NCBI GenBank assembly: GCA_015680685.1
Contig: MNCI01004839.1
Coordinates: 4,306-68,305 of the forward strand
Direction: 5' to 3'
Length of the DNA stretch: 64,000 bases
DNA from: Gnetum montanum
Taxonomy: Eukaryota > Streptophyta > Gnetopsida > Gnetales > Gnetaceae
In this document: positions 11,050 to 23,166 of the stretch, piece by piece
Position numbering within the stretch: the first letter of the stretch is position 1
Layout: each line of letters begins with the position of its first letter
Position numbers and translations under genes: made by a program
Notes under the pieces: model-generated
What the model was told of the DNA's origin: nothing
The model's database searches: none
The model's input: the letters and a program-made list of their open reading frames with translations, nothing else

Positions 11050-12705
11050 ATCCATTGAGTCCCTTAATTGATCAACCTTGGCTGTAAGTTTAGATTGGAA
11101 TTGTTGGAGTGGTAAGGCTTTCTTATACACCCCCTCATCAAATATGGACTCATCCTTACTATTGTAAAATTGAACCTCTATCTTGCAAATGGAAGGATCT
11201 TGGTTACATTCTTTTGCACTTTCTCTTTTTATTAGTTCACCCTCCTCTTTGACGACTTGCTCTATTAATCTTTATATCTAACGAGCAGTTAGTTCTGATA
11301 GTCATTATTAGGGATAGACATCAAGGATTTTCCTCATTTCATTACAAATCCTATCTATAATGTGGTGAGGTTGAACCAATTGAGAATAACCATGGCCAGG
11401 ACATTTATGCATCAAGGCATAGTATCGACCAATGGTAGCATCCAAGGGTTTGTGTGTTCCTTGTTTCCACCCTTGAATTTTCTTCCTTATGTTGGACACT
11501 CTAGAGTACGTTTGATACTTATCATTGAACAACTCAAGCATGGTACTCCATTGTCTGATAGATTCTGGCTCTAAGGATTGGTACCAGTTTTTTGCTTCCT
11601 TGATGAGTGTCTTGGGGAATAACTTCAATTTCTACCATTCATTCTCTATGTTTTGCAAGGCATATGCATCTTGAAAAACTTGAAGATGATTTTGTGAATT
11701 AGAGTTATATCCTCCTTCAAATCGAGGAATGTTTTTCATGTCTAATCATTTAATCCAAGTATCTCTCACATCCCTTGTTGGAATTTTGACTACCTCTATG
11801 ATGTTAAGCATACTTCAAGTAGTAAATAGAGGATCATTAAGGCCTTGATCATGGTGCCTATGATGCCCTCTACTACCCCTTCATTCTTGGCAATATGCCT
11901 CTCTTGAACATCTGCACCCTTGATCTTGTCTATCTCGATGGTTCCTTTGGTTATTTTGGTCTCGTTGGTCATTTCGTTCATTTCGATTACCTCCATCATA
12001 ATCTTTCCCTCTATGGTTATGGTCAAAGCTAGAAGAAGAAGAAGATGATGAAGGAAAAGAATAAGGAGAACTAGCATCATCATAATTCCTACTTCCATCT
12101 CTCTGGTGATCGCAACCATGATCACAATATTTCTTCTTATTTGCATTCCTATCTTGACTTGGCCCTCCAAATTCACCTTTGTCATTAGATCCCTTGTTAC
12201 TAAAGTCAGGGTTGTGAACTATGGAGGGAAAAATTTGGTTTTGACCTCCATCATCAAAGTCAAAGAGAGGAGTTTCATTGTATGGAAAACCCCTAGAGAA
12301 GGGTTCCCCACTAGCTTGTTGATATAACAGGAATGAAGAATCATTAAGTCCTTTTCCTTTCAAAAATTCATAGAATTGTTCTAGCTATCGATCTTATAGA
12401 CATTGTGCTTAGATGGGATGATAATACCTAGCATCAAAATATTCCACAATATACTCCCCATGGCAGTCTTGAAGATCACATTGTGCAAGAATTTGGTAAA
12501 TCATTGCTAGAGCAGCACGATCAGGTGGCAACACAATGTTGCCCTCCATGTCACGCCACCGTAGTTGTTCATCCTAGTGTAGGATGAAGGTGAAGTTTAG
12601 CACATACTCATAAGGGTGAGTATATATAATTTGATATTGTTGAAGCTTTGGCGAATTAACTTAATCAATCTTGGGTGGAGAAGTGCTCTTTTGAGAAGAA
12701 GACAT
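11050..12705 (-). pseudogene. gag: A1 Gag
   Basis: One minus-strand frame can be followed from an ATG at 12705 (MSSSQKSTSPPKI) to beyond 11300, broken mainly by single stop codons. The first part (about 120 residues) is acidic and aromatic. Then comes a stretch rich in Arg, Asp, Asn, Gly and a run of Ser (11881-12363), and then the retrotransposon gag core (11308-11628) with KEAKNWYQSLEPESIRQW, LELFNDKYQTYSRV, KPLDATIGRYYALMHKCPGHGY and IIDRICNEMRK. The core matches L4 at 56838-57179, which supports the frame. The start is chosen because A2 has the same MSSS start at 40909. A C-terminal extension with a CHVYQYKHPKGCCPIV segment lies in another frame near 10800-10900. Gag would form the particle that packages element RNA. 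Confidence 0.88.
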
Positions 12706-12848
12706 TTTTAGTTAGAAAAATAAAAATCACAGTGTGCTCTAAGAATTTGTCGTAGTAATTGTGAAATAAGATATGACTCTAAGGTTCGTTCCAATGATTT
12801 AAATACTTTTCTATAGGTCCTTGATAGTGCATGGAAAAACAAAAAGGT

Positions 12849-12866
12849 CTCTAGAAATGGTGCCAA
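12849..12866 (-). promoter_or_regulatory. A1 primer-binding site (tRNA-Asp type)
   Basis: Directly inside the 5' LTR, the complement reads TTGGCACCATTTCTAGAG. Twelve of 18 bases match the complement of plant tRNA-Asp (TTGGCGCCGTTGCCGGGG); five of the six changes are transitions, as expected from decay. L4 has the same site in better condition (15 of 18). Confidence 0.75.
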
Positions 12867-13713
12867 TGATGAGCAACAAGGTACCCCTACACCCAACCAT
12901 ACGAATCACTAAGGCATTATGCATGATCTGGTCGAATTCTATGAACCTATAGTTATCTAATGGACTAGCTCTTCTAAGAAGTGAAATGGGTGTTCAGAAC
13001 ATTCGTCGAATGTCTTCACAACTACACTTGTGAAATTCAAGAGTATGGTTTAAGTGTAATTGAGATATATGATTTTTATCATTTTGTGTTTTATAAATGT
13101 AATCACCTACAACAAGAGTAAAAGGTAAAGTAATTGAAGATTTAACTCATCTACTACCTAGCTAGCCTAACACAAGTAACTGCCCCACTTTCTTGGACAT
13201 ATCCTAAACACATATAGCACTGCTGGGCTACCAAACATTAAGCATTGTTGGGTTACCAAGTACTATATGAATGCTCAAAGTGGTTTTGCTTGCATTGATT
13301 AACTGCTGAAAAGAAATTGCTTAATTCAAATGCATTAAAGTAAAGAACAAGAAAGTAAAATGTATTAAAGAAAATATTAATCTATTCTCAATGCTACAAA
13401 GATTGTCAAAAGACTTCATTTTATTGCCATCACACTGTTGCACTCAAGTACATCAGTGCTCAAACAAAGAATTGTACACACTTAGACTCCTTCTACAGGC
13501 ACTTAGAAAATATTCTAACTATGAGGAAAAAAAAAACAGCAAAAGCTTCACTACTTTGACTAAGAATGACCCAAAAAGTGACTCAAAACTAGAGCCCATT
13601 TGTAGTATTTATAGCCTTGGGGCATACACCCCGACATCAGATACGCAATGTTGTAGCTAGACCCCGACGTCGCGTACGTGATGTCGTAGCCAACATCAAA
13701 CACATGTTCATCA
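12867..13713 (-). repeat. A1 5' LTR
   Basis: 847 bp, the partner of 3692-4533. On the minus strand the U3 start has two tandem 33-bp units (13632-13653 and 13665-13686). The second forms a 22-bp near-perfect palindrome centred on gtac. A TATA-like motif follows (complement of gtagtatttatagcc near 13603-13617). Confidence 0.92.
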
Positions 13714-14594
13714 AAAAGCATAAATTCATGGCTTTATATCTCTCTCTGTATGATAGCTATCTTTCTAAAATTTTAACATAAACTAGTTAAAAATCATATA
13801 TTAAATATGAATCATAAATATTTAGCAAATTCAAAGTAATTCTAGAGTTATAATAATTTAACCTACTATTATACATTTAGATTATGATCTAATTCTAGAC
13901 TAAACTTGGATTAATGAAAGTCTTGATATCCTATGTTAAGATTAAAAGTTTGTTTATCTATAGTCATGATTAGGATATGATATCTTGGTATTATTATTAT
14001 TTTCCCATTTATTGTTTGTAGTTGATTTAATCCCCTTTTGACTTCATTCTACTTGATTTGTAAAACTGGAATTTTTTGACATGTTGACTTTGGCTTAAGG
14101 CCAATTATTAAATCTCTTGGTTGTTTTATGATATGTCAGATTATTGAATCTGTTTATTTTTTTAATATTTCAAATAATGTTTTAGATCTCTTCACCATTA
14201 ATATTTGATTTTTCATATTAGATTGATTATTAGATGTTTGGATAATGGAGCTAGCACTGAGTTGTGTGATCAGTTGGAGATGGCCTTCCTAGAGATGTTT
14301 GGTAATTGACCCCCAACAAAATGCATTAGTGTAACTTTTGTTGTAGGTCCCATCCTAATGAAAGGGTGATTTCATGGCTCATTATTATTTTTGTTTGATT
14401 CCTCTAGAACATTATATGTAAGTCTTGGTAGATGCCTCTAGCACCAGTAGTTTGGCAACATATGAAGCAAGTCTTAGAGATGCTTCTTATTTAGTTTGAG
14501 TAAATCGATGCATGTTATAGTTTGATATTTGACTTGAATAAAATTTGGCCTTGAAATTTAGAAAATTCCATGAAAAATACCTATTAATTATATA
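13714..14594. other. Non-coding AT-rich stretch right of A1
   Basis: No supported gene. It joins 3349-3691 when A1 is removed. Toward 14260-14590 the sequence has a promoter-like, LTR-like composition, but no boundary could be fixed because it runs into the assembly gap. Confidence 0.5.
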
Positions 14595-14687
14595 NNNNNN
14601 NNNNNNNNNNNNNNNNNNNNNNNNNNNNNNNNNNNNNNNNNNNNNNNNNNNNNNNNNNNNNNNNNNNNNNNNNNNNNNNNNNNNNNN
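14595..14687. other. Assembly gap (93 N)
   Basis: A run of N. The open frame drawn across it on the minus strand is meaningless. Confidence 0.99.
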
Positions 14688-15563
14688 TAATATATAATAA
14701 ATAATATTAAATTTGTCCAAACATATAGCACACACTGAAATGAAAAATGTTCCTTGTAACCTCACAATCCTAATGGCACAAATGGCAAATTCATATCTAT
14801 CATATTTTATTATTTATTCACAAAAATAGGTACATGGCTCAGATATCCAAAAAGTGTACAAGGTCTCTATTTTACTAAAATACAAAATATACAAAAAATA
14901 TTTCTCAAGCTTAGAAGGTCCATATTGTACAAATTTGATCCACATTTCATCTCATTTTCCTCTTTCAATGATTCCTTGCTTACTCTTGGGATCTCTTTAT
15001 TGAAATGTAGGAGGGTTAAGAACCCCTTAGGTAAGAAAGGTTATTATATTTCCCTCTTCATGAAGCATAAAGGTTTTAAGCAAAAAGGCTTAGGATATGG
15101 GGTATGCAAATATTTCTAATTAAATATTCAAAATTATTCCAAGGTCTAGAAATGCCACAAAATTTCCCAAAAATTCAAAATAATTTCAAAAATCCAAAGA
15201 ATGTATATTTTATCTAGGCATCTTTGAAGGCTAGATCTTGGTTATCCGCACTACCAACAGGAACCATCCATCAGGTCTTGGAATAACTTCACTACTATCA
15301 TTGGATTATTCTTAAAAGTATTTTAATATCCAAAAATATCAAAAAAATTTCCAAAAAATCAATGTATATTTTAAGTAGACATCTTTAAAGGCTAAGTCTT
15401 AGTTACTCTCACTACCAAAGGGACTCACTATAGCTGTTTGTGAGTGCTTCTACTTTTCTAGTTTCTTTTGATCTTTGGTTATGGCCTTATCATAGATTCC
15501 CTTTCTCTTTTTTTTTTGTTGTGTAGTATTTTATTCATATTTTTTCCTTTTTAGGATATTACA
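14688..15563 (+). mobile_element. LTR end of a Met-primed LTR element
   Basis: The stretch ends in gatattaca at 15563 and is followed by a Met-type primer site, which marks it as the 3' end of a 5' LTR. Its left boundary is lost in the gap. Within it a segment is tandemly repeated in diverged form: about 15130-15260 and 15310-15430 share gtatattttat, ggcatcttt-aaggcta and ctcactacca-type blocks. The layout, with a long AT-rich LTR and an iMet primer site, suits a chromovirus. No gag or pol could be read to its right, so the element is either decayed beyond recognition or a fragment. Confidence 0.65.
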
Positions 15564-15565
15564 AG

Positions 15566-15579
15566 TTGGTATTAGAGCT
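15566..15579 (+). promoter_or_regulatory. Primer-binding site (initiator tRNA-Met type)
   Basis: TTGGTATTAGAGCT, one C-to-T change from the standard plant TTGGTATCAGAGCT, positioned two bases after a CA-ending LTR. Confidence 0.8.
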
Positions 15580-18500
15580 AGAGGGTATTATACTACCTTA
15601 GTAGATGTGTTGCCTTACCTAGTTCAATGCCACACCTTATGCACTAGCTCATGTGGTGTAGCAACACACCACTTCTACTACAAATCCTAAAATTATAAAT
15701 ACCTAATGGGAAAATTTTATAAGAATGTTGGGGTTTCCAAATTTTCTTTAATGTAAGAGCTTTTTCTTCTTCCTTGGATAAGTATGAAATTTATTTTCTT
15801 TGGTGTTTTTGAGTCATCACTTCACTTTGTAGCAAGACTTTATCATAGTTTTGCAATGCTCTCACAACTATAAACTATTTAGTTAATGTAGAGTGAAGTG
15901 TTTGTGTGATGAATAAAGCTTATTTTAATTTCCTTAAATTTTCAAACTTTATTTTGTTGAACCTTGATGAGGACTTCTAATTAATGAAATTATTTGCTAA
16001 ATTTAGAAATTATAATTAATTTAATTTCTTTAAATAGATTACCATAGTTTCATGAAGCTTTATGATGATTTTGCCTTGCCTGAGAAATAAAAAATAGTGT
16101 TGGGTCATCATGGATGTGACTAAGAAAATTTTACCACTTTTATGTGTTACTACTAGACCTATTACATAAAGGATTATGGCATGATTTACTTGTGTGTTAG
16201 ATTTCCATGTAACACCTATATTTTAACGACTTATAATGTGAAGGTGTATTTTATTTCTTTTTTGTATTTAAGTGTTGTGCCTATCCCATAAGGGATTGCA
16301 ACATATTTTAATTATTACATGTTTCTTTGCTTGTATCATATGTATTATAATATTTTCATTTATGAAATTCAATGATATACACAAATAAACTTTGATATAT
16401 ATGTTCTCATCATCTTCAACACTTACAACTAGTTTGCTATGTGTATTGTTAATAGACCTCTTGTGGTCTCAATAGGGAACCTCTTGACTGAATTCTATAT
16501 ATAATTGCATTGGTTTTCCTTGTCTTTCATGGTACTTCATATGCTTCTCTTTCTTTTAGGGATCATCTATACTTAAAATCAAAATAACAATTGGTTAGTA
16601 CTTATTTTGTGAAAAATTTCAGCTTAATAGCCAACATTAAATTCATCTTATTTACCTAATTTTCAATCTCTTTTTTTACAACTTAGATAAACTATTATAA
16701 AATATTTTAAAAAGCTCTATTATTTCATTAATGACTACTAAATCATAACTTTTGTATGAGTTTATGTATGACTAAAAAAATACAATATTTTATACCCATA
16801 GGTTAAGGTTTTAAAAGGTAACCCAATAATTTTCAAGGTTAAATAAATCACATAGTATCTCAAGACATTTTTAATGAAAATATGGGGAAATCTTGGAACC
16901 TAAAATAAGTGAAACATAGGTATACCTTCAAATTTACAGAAGTTTATAACTCAATGATACCTAGTAAAATTGAACTTGGGACCTAGGATTACTAGGCTAA
17001 GACCCATCCCACTAATCCAACACCTAATTGTTAGAGTTTTCTAATGAAAATGTGATAAATCATTAACAAGATTTATCCAAGTAGGTCCTTCCTATCGGAG
17101 ACTCCTACCTTATTATTTTTTGAATAACCACCAACTAGGATGTCTATAGATACCCTAGAGATTTAATGTTAATAAAAGGTATGAATGTTCATCAATCATT
17201 TTAAATTATCCATCTCATATTATTACATTATTAGAAATAATAATTATATTAGATAAATTAGATAAAATCATGAGAAAGAATGCAACAAAAGAAAGAGAGA
17301 GGGATATGAGGTATCCTATGCATGGACACAATATGCCTTATGTATAACATGTTAATAATGAGGTGGCAAAGATACTTGATTTATAAACTACAAGTCATGG
17401 GCTCAATTCTGGTTAGTAATGTTGAGTTATAAATTTATAGTTAGACTATCCATATTTGGGTGTACCTATATTACAATTATTTCAGGATTCTAACACCCAT
17501 TCTTATGTGTAACATGTGATTAATATAAATCATCTTATAGTTCTATTTAGACTTTAAAACCAAGTTATAGATCTTTCCAATGATATTTTATTGTGCTTTT
17601 CCTAGAACTACCATCCTAGAATCATTGAAAAAGAAACATAACTATATGATCAGTTCATTAGTTTGTGAAAGGTAAATAACATGAAGCATATTGAATTAGT
17701 AGTTAATAAATTGATTATAAATGTATTCTTTGAATATTAGTCAATGGTACATCTTCCTACATGGGTACATGGTGTTCTAGTCATTTGTTAAAACTAGCTA
17801 GAAGAGATTTTTCTTGATAAAGATCTACCTTCAAACATGAGTCACATGTCCTTCTAGTGACATATCAAGATCAATTAATTTGTTCATTAATTATTTTTCC
17901 AAGTTTAATAGATGTCTATCTTTAGACATGGATTTAGTGCTACCAAGTGGATATATTTTACAAATGTATTTCTTCTTTTACTATAATTATTGTATGGTTG
18001 ATGTAGTTAAGTGCTACAACATTGAGTCCCAGGATGGTATCATAGAGAATTAAAAAATCCTTCTAATGTGATAGCCTTTTTATCCTTCCTTTTTAAATTT
18101 GTTAGAATTAAAAGAAACATATTATACCCATGGTAACAACCTCTTCTTAATGGAATTAAAAGAAACTATAAATAAAGTGCTAATATTAAAATCATAATAA
18201 AAAATAAATGAAGACTCAAAAATATAAAAAAAAGTTAAGATAATCAAAATTGAAAGAAATGAAAAGAATTTACGAAAGTCAAAAAACCTTAAGAAATGAT
18301 AAAATATAAAAATGATATGAAATGGAAGATGGTTCAAATCAAAACTAAAAGATCATAACTTATATTTTCTTCAATTAATATCATCTCTTCCATGACTAAG
18401 ATTATGAGCAACAATTAATAAGATGGATCATGTACTATCTGGATTATATAGTGTAAGTTTCCTACTTACCATCTTAAAAAATTTATATATATGTTTATTA

Positions 18501-18643
18501 ATTAGTATAGTGTTCATGGTAATCAATTTTTGATTATGTAGATACACATACTTTAATGAATTAGAAAGTGTTTTCATTTTAAATAGCTTAGACATATTTT
18601 CTTTTTGATTTTTAATTTTGGTCAAGAGGTCAATTACTAGCCA
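15580..18643. other. 3 kb of non-coding AT-rich sequence
   Basis: No coding region could be supported on either strand; short open frames here are low-complexity. Two places look like worn tRNA-derived SINE promoters. One is on the minus strand near 16970-17040 (complement contains ccaagttcaattttac and a gattagtgggatggg stretch). The other is on the plus strand near 17368-17425 (gaggtggcaaagatac and atgggctcaattctgg). Neither has clear ends or target duplications. Confidence 0.5.
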
Positions 18644-19062
18644 TGTTATCACATCCCCATTCCCAAACAATGTCACTACATAATAAATATGGTGCCTCTT
18701 CATGGCAAGTGTTGTAATTATTATAATAAGACCCAAAAGGGGTAAGTTGTAATTAAGACCTAAAAGGACATATTGTAATAATGGACATAGATCTCAAGGT
18801 GACCTTTAGGGATTTGACCTAAGGTATTTATACTTTGGGCATTAGAGGTTGTATCATCATGGAGTTGTAGAGCTAGTAAAGATGAGTAACAAGTGCTGGG
18901 TGAAGTGGGATAGGAAAAGGACTGGCCATTCCTTTGGTCCTAACCATGGTAGCAGTGTTAGATAGCATCTACAAGATAGATTCTAAAGGAAGATAACCCT
19001 AAGGAACAACCAAAACATGACCCACATACATTATTCCATATTAATAAAGCATTTCTTTTCAC
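18644..19062 (+). repeat. C1 5' LTR fragment
   Basis: Matches 42067-42490 from the start (ttatcacatccccattc) to aataaagcatttctt. The last 190 bp of the LTR and the primer site are missing; the sequence passes directly into leader shared with C2 (aaccttatcaaccaacaa). Confidence 0.85.
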
Positions 19063-19279
19063 ATCGAAGATTATCCATGTAAATGAAAAGATATCTTTTT
19101 AGTGACTTTCATGGATAACAAATCAAATATCTATAGGAGAATTATGAATGTGCATCATATTTAACATGAACCTTATCAACCAACAAGATTCCTTCTTAGA
19201 GATTTTTATGGATATCACTAACTAAGAGATTTGATGACACATTAACAAGGTACACCAACTGCATGAAACCCTGAAAAGG

Positions 19280-20625
19280 AAGGTAACTCTTACCCATCTT
19301 CTAGTAATGCTAGAATGCTAATTGATTAAGGTCATTCTTAAGTTCCTTCTAGAAGATGAGTAACCATGGCCTAAGTCAATCTTTTTTTTTTAAGAAATTA
19401 TTGTCCTAAGCATCTAATTCATGTAACTTGACATTACTCATTCTTACCTAGCCATAATATTGTCTCATCCCTACTTAACCATTAACAATTATTATCATGA
19501 GACCTATAGAAAAGCCAGTACTCAGTGGTAATGTTGTGATGTCTTACTTCTCCTTAGTACCTAGGATATAATCATGATGTGAGAGGATAGGCCTACATGA
19601 CTTGTAAAATTGTAAAGGTATATGTTTTATATTGCATTCAAGGGTTGGTATATCATTCATAATCATCCAAGTCATCTAGAAGTCATAATGTCAATTTGGG
19701 AAAATAATCTATTTTGGTCCTTTAAAATCTTGAAAATCTAACTTCATTTTTGAACCCTAAAATCATACCCAAATTGTAGTAATCATAGAGACAATTCCAA
19801 TGATATAAGTTTTGTCTTGATTAGAGTTATGGTTTTAGAGATATCATCATTAAAAATTTCTCATTATGCATGTTAAAATAAAATAATAATAATAAGTTAA
19901 AAAACTTAATGTCAAAATCTTAGGGCATGGAGTCAAACCCATCATTGGTCAAGGTAACTCTTATCCATCTTTTAGTAATGTTAGAATGCTAATAGATTAA
20001 GGTCATTCTTAAGTTATTTCTAGGAGATGAGTAACCATGGCCTAAGTCAATCTTGTTTTTCTAGAACCTATTGTCCTAAGCATCTAATTTATGTAACTTA
20101 AAATTACTCATTCTTACCTAGCCATAATATTATATCATCCTTAACCGATAACAGTTAATATCTTGAGACTTATAGAAAAGCTAGTACTCAGTGGTAATGT
20201 TCTGATGTCTTACTTTTCCATAGTACCTAGGATATAATCATGATGTGAGACGATAGGCCTACATGACTTGCAAAATTGTAAAGGTATATGTGTTGCATTG
20301 CGTTCAAAGGTTGGTATATGATTTATAATCATCCAAGTCATCTAGAAGTCATCATGTTAATTTGGAAAAATAAGCTATTTGGTTCCTTTAAAACCTTGAA
20401 AATCTAACTTCATTTTTGAACCCTAAAACCATACCCAAATCATAGTACTTGTAGAGATGATTCCAATGATAAAAATTATATCCCAATTAGAGTTATGATT
20501 TTAGAGATATCATCATTAAAAGTGTCTCATTATGCATGTTAAAATAAAATAATAATAAATTTTTTTAAAAATTTGATGTCAAAATCTTAGGGCATGGAAT
20601 CAAACCCCATCACCTAAAGGTTATC
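19280..20625 (+). repeat. Tandem duplication, about 671-bp units, in the C1 leader
   Basis: Unit 1 starts at 19280 and unit 2 at 19951, both with aaggtaactctta. They stay aligned through gtaaccatggcctaagtcaat, gatataatcatgatgtgag and cttagggcatgga. Identity is high but not perfect. C2 has a single reverse-strand equivalent around 27130-27590, so the duplication is specific to C1. No coding potential is evident. Confidence 0.88.
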
Positions 20626-20779
20626 AAACCTAAGTCTTAAGCTTCGTTGTACCCTATTTACTATTATTAAACATATCTATTAATATTTATTTAAAGTTAA
20701 AAAAATTTTTAAAAATAAAATGAATTAAATTAAATTAAAAATAAAATTTTAAAAAAGTATTTTTGGGGTTTGGTCCTAA

Positions 20780-21500
20780 CCCTAAGGATTAGGACCTAGC
20801 TGCTGCTACTGGGTGTGGTGCTGGCATGCCATGATGCTAGCCAACCACATTGCTCAAAAGGCTAGCCTTGTAGCACTCATGCTCACCTCTACTACCTACC
20901 ACCACTATAACATCACTGTTGTTGCTTATTCACTCCTCGTCGTTTGCCATCCTACCCACCACCACCATATGTGCATTGTGATCTTCATCGCCATCCAATC
21001 TCTGCCTACCACTTTGCATGCATTCTTTGTCTAGTGTGCTCCTATGCCTTACTGCCACATCGTCCTACTCCATCTTTTCCACCATGCATCATTCTTCTCT
21101 ACTTGCCATCACCCATACGTCACTTTCTACTATCATCTCCCTTGCCAACCCTCGCACATTTCTTGTTGCAGTCTTACTTGTACACAACCTATTCTCCAGT
21201 GCTATCCTCAGTGTTTTGCACCAATTTTCCCATTGTCATGCATGCCATCCATCGTTGTCTCCTTCACATTTGCCGTTGTCAAAAACCCCACTAGAAATTT
21301 CAGCAGTCCATAGACCATGGACACTATTGCCACTGAGATATCCTGCCTTCCCTAGATCATCAATGGACATCATCAACATTGTAAAATCCTACCTTCCCTT
21401 ATATTAATGGACACCATTGACACCATAAAATCCTACCTTCCTGAAAGTGCGGATGGACATTGTTAGCATTGTAAAATCCTACCTCCCTCAGTAGGTTCAA
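20780..21500 (+). repeat. C-rich segment of C1 with about 45-bp tandem repeats
   Basis: Base composition changes abruptly to C-rich and is open in several frames at once (20813-21407), giving overlapping His, Pro, Cys and Ser-rich products. Multi-frame openness of this kind usually reflects composition, and no protein family is recognised. Its end is a repeat: atgg-starting units at 21317, 21363, 21407 and 21453 (spacing 46, 44, 46) share the core ggacat-atcaacattgtaaaatcctacc. C2 has the same kind of array at 26466-26720. Confidence 0.7.
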
Positions 21501-21670
21501 TAATGAAAAAAAATTCAATTAATGGAAAATTTTAAAATTTTCCATTAATTAATAGAAATTCCCAAAAAAAGATGAAAATATAGGAGTAAAATTTAAATAT
21601 GAAAACATGAAAAAATTTTTGCAAGATAGAATTTGATGAGTTAGAAAGAACTGAGTTAAAAATTCTATAA

Positions 21671-21724
21671 TTAAGCACACTTATCTTGAAGTAGTACTAG
21701 GATGGATGACCTTTCGGAAAATCT
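21671..21724 (+). ncRNA. 5S rRNA gene-derived fragment in C1
   Basis: From ttaagcacac to ggaaaatct the segment aligns without gaps to the 3' half of plant 5S rRNA (TTAAGCGTGCTT through GGGAAGTCC). It includes an almost exact block, gtagtactaggatgg followed by atgacc, with one change in 21. This part of 5S holds the A box, intermediate element and C box that bind TFIIIA and start polymerase III. The C2 copy at 25811-25862 aligns to the same part, so it was already in the ancestor of both. It is not a functional 5S gene because the 5' half is absent. Confidence 0.82.
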
Positions 21725-22415
21725 CATTTTCTATGCACAAATTTTTGCACTTTGGAAGCCATCACTTTTGATTTCAAAAGCCTTTTTCAATAAACAAAGA
21801 GATTTTTCCTATAAATTTCAATCTTTTTGATGTAATGAAAAAGTCAAATTTACACCACTGAGCTTCAAAAATTAGTTTTTAATCATTAATCAAATTTGAT
21901 ACTTGAAGACCCTTGGAGACTCATTTTAGCTTAACTTGGATATATGATGTCCATTTCTTACATATGAATAGTGATTTCTAATATTTTTTAGTTTTATGAA
22001 CTCAATGGTGTGATTAGATTTATCATGCGAATACTCAATAATTTGGTGATATCTTAAGTCATTCCTTAAGAGACCATAACTTAGATAACTAATCATGTCT
22101 AATGATTTAATTTCTAGGACCAAGAAATCTAATCTCTTAGACCATCTTAGACTTAAAGATTAAGTGCTTAACCTCTATAAATAGATAGCCTTAGATCACT
22201 ATCCCCTAATATGTCATTTGTTATACTACTAAAATCAATGTCTTAAGAGGGGTAGAAAGGTCTTCAAGAGTCTAAGTAATATAACTAGTTGTTATTGATT
22301 CAAAAAATTGATCAGTTAGTTGGATTTTCAGTTTTTAAATTAGAATGATCATGAAGATGTATACTAATTTAGCCTACAACCAGGTCAAATATTAAAACCA
22401 TTCAAAGCAATCACA

Positions 22416-23166
22416 TTGAACATCATGGAGAATCATAATCTTGTACCAACAAGGTGTATGATATCCATGAAGAGAAGTAACACAAAAGAAAATTCAAGAA
22501 CAAGAATGAAAGTTGCAACATATAACATGCTTCCAAGATCCTTAACTAGTAAAAAACATCTACTATGTTCACCATGGACCTTGGATTGGAAAAAGTATTG
22601 ATAATCACGGATCTTAGCAAAGTTACAAGATTTGGATGCTAACGTCTTATGCTTATAAGAAGTTTTGCCATGGAAATTCCTTGATCAATTCCAACCTAAT
22701 ATGGAAAAGATGGGACATAAAGGTATCACAAGCAAAATGTTTCCTATGGAAGTTCTTCTTTCAAGCTATATAGATTAGCCTATTACAGAAATCACAACAT
22801 GGATGGTTATGTAATCTTATATAAAGAAGCCAAGCTCAAATTGGTACAATGGTTAAGTGGAAGTTAGAAGATATGATTTTCTAATCCTAGAACTTTAAAT
22901 CATGGGGAAGAAAGAATGGTCAAGATTTTGGAAAAGCCACATAGCCTTGGCATTAATATTAAGAATCTAGTTAACATACATTTAATTGCCAAATCAACAT
23001 GTCTAGATATTAGACTTTGTTAAGGAGCCTACTTGATTAAGAAAATAGAGGAAAGTTTAATGATTAAGTTATTCCTAAGCCATATTGATATCAAACCAAT
23101 ATCATTCATCCTCTATGGAGACTTCAATGCAAAAGTTGGAAGTGGTATTTATCAATTTTTATATTA
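22416..23166 (+). pseudogene. CCR4-like deadenylase fragment (N-terminal and middle part), C1
   Basis: Read across frames, this encodes the front two thirds of a CCR4-type endonuclease/exonuclease/phosphatase domain. Visible blocks are VATYNML and LLCSPWTLDW (the usual TYNVLA and CPPWAL), LQDLDANVLCL-stop-EV near 22625-22664, and HGDFNAK-like LYGDFNAKVGSG with D-F-N at 23120-23128. The Gln before the metal-binding Glu is a TAA at 22656-22658. CCR4 removes poly(A) tails from mRNA as part of the CCR4-NOT complex. There are no introns, so the source was probably a processed transcript. The frame is cut at 23166 by C2; the matching end lies after 28369. Alternatives within the same fold (other EEP nucleases) are possible, but the LPLVSAYS-type block in C2 favours CCR4. 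Confidence 0.75.

Larger units (their letters stand above)
3692..13713 (-). mobile_element. A1: complete Athila/Tat-like LTR retrotransposon
   Basis: Two LTRs begin tgatgag and end in tca at 3692-4533 and 12867-13713. They are flanked by gaaag (3687-3691) and aaaag (13714-13718), a 5-bp target duplication with one transition. The element reads on the minus strand in the order 5' LTR, primer site, gag, protease, RT, RNase H, integrase, a 2-kb tail, polypurine tract, 3' LTR. The primer site (complement of 12849-12866) reads TTGGCACCATTTCTAGAG, a decayed match to the 3' end of plant tRNA-Asp, as used by the Athila/Tat clade. The polypurine tract is the complement of tacccccatgcctg at 4534-4547. 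The LTRs differ at very roughly one base in ten by eye, and all coding frames are broken, so the element is old and inactive. Confidence 0.93.

Noticed and set aside
11796-12185. Met/Ile-rich minus frame opposite the charged Gag region of A1 (and 39987-40373 in A2)
   Set aside because: Out-of-phase reading of the Arg/Asp-rich Gag segment; its low-complexity composition follows from the codons of the real frame.
14487-14765. Open frame spanning the N run
   Set aside because: A third of it is unknown bases.
20944-21407. Three overlapping open frames of 89-129 codons in the C-rich part of C1
   Set aside because: All phases are open because of composition; the products have no motif and C2 does not keep one phase. 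Reported as a repeat segment instead.
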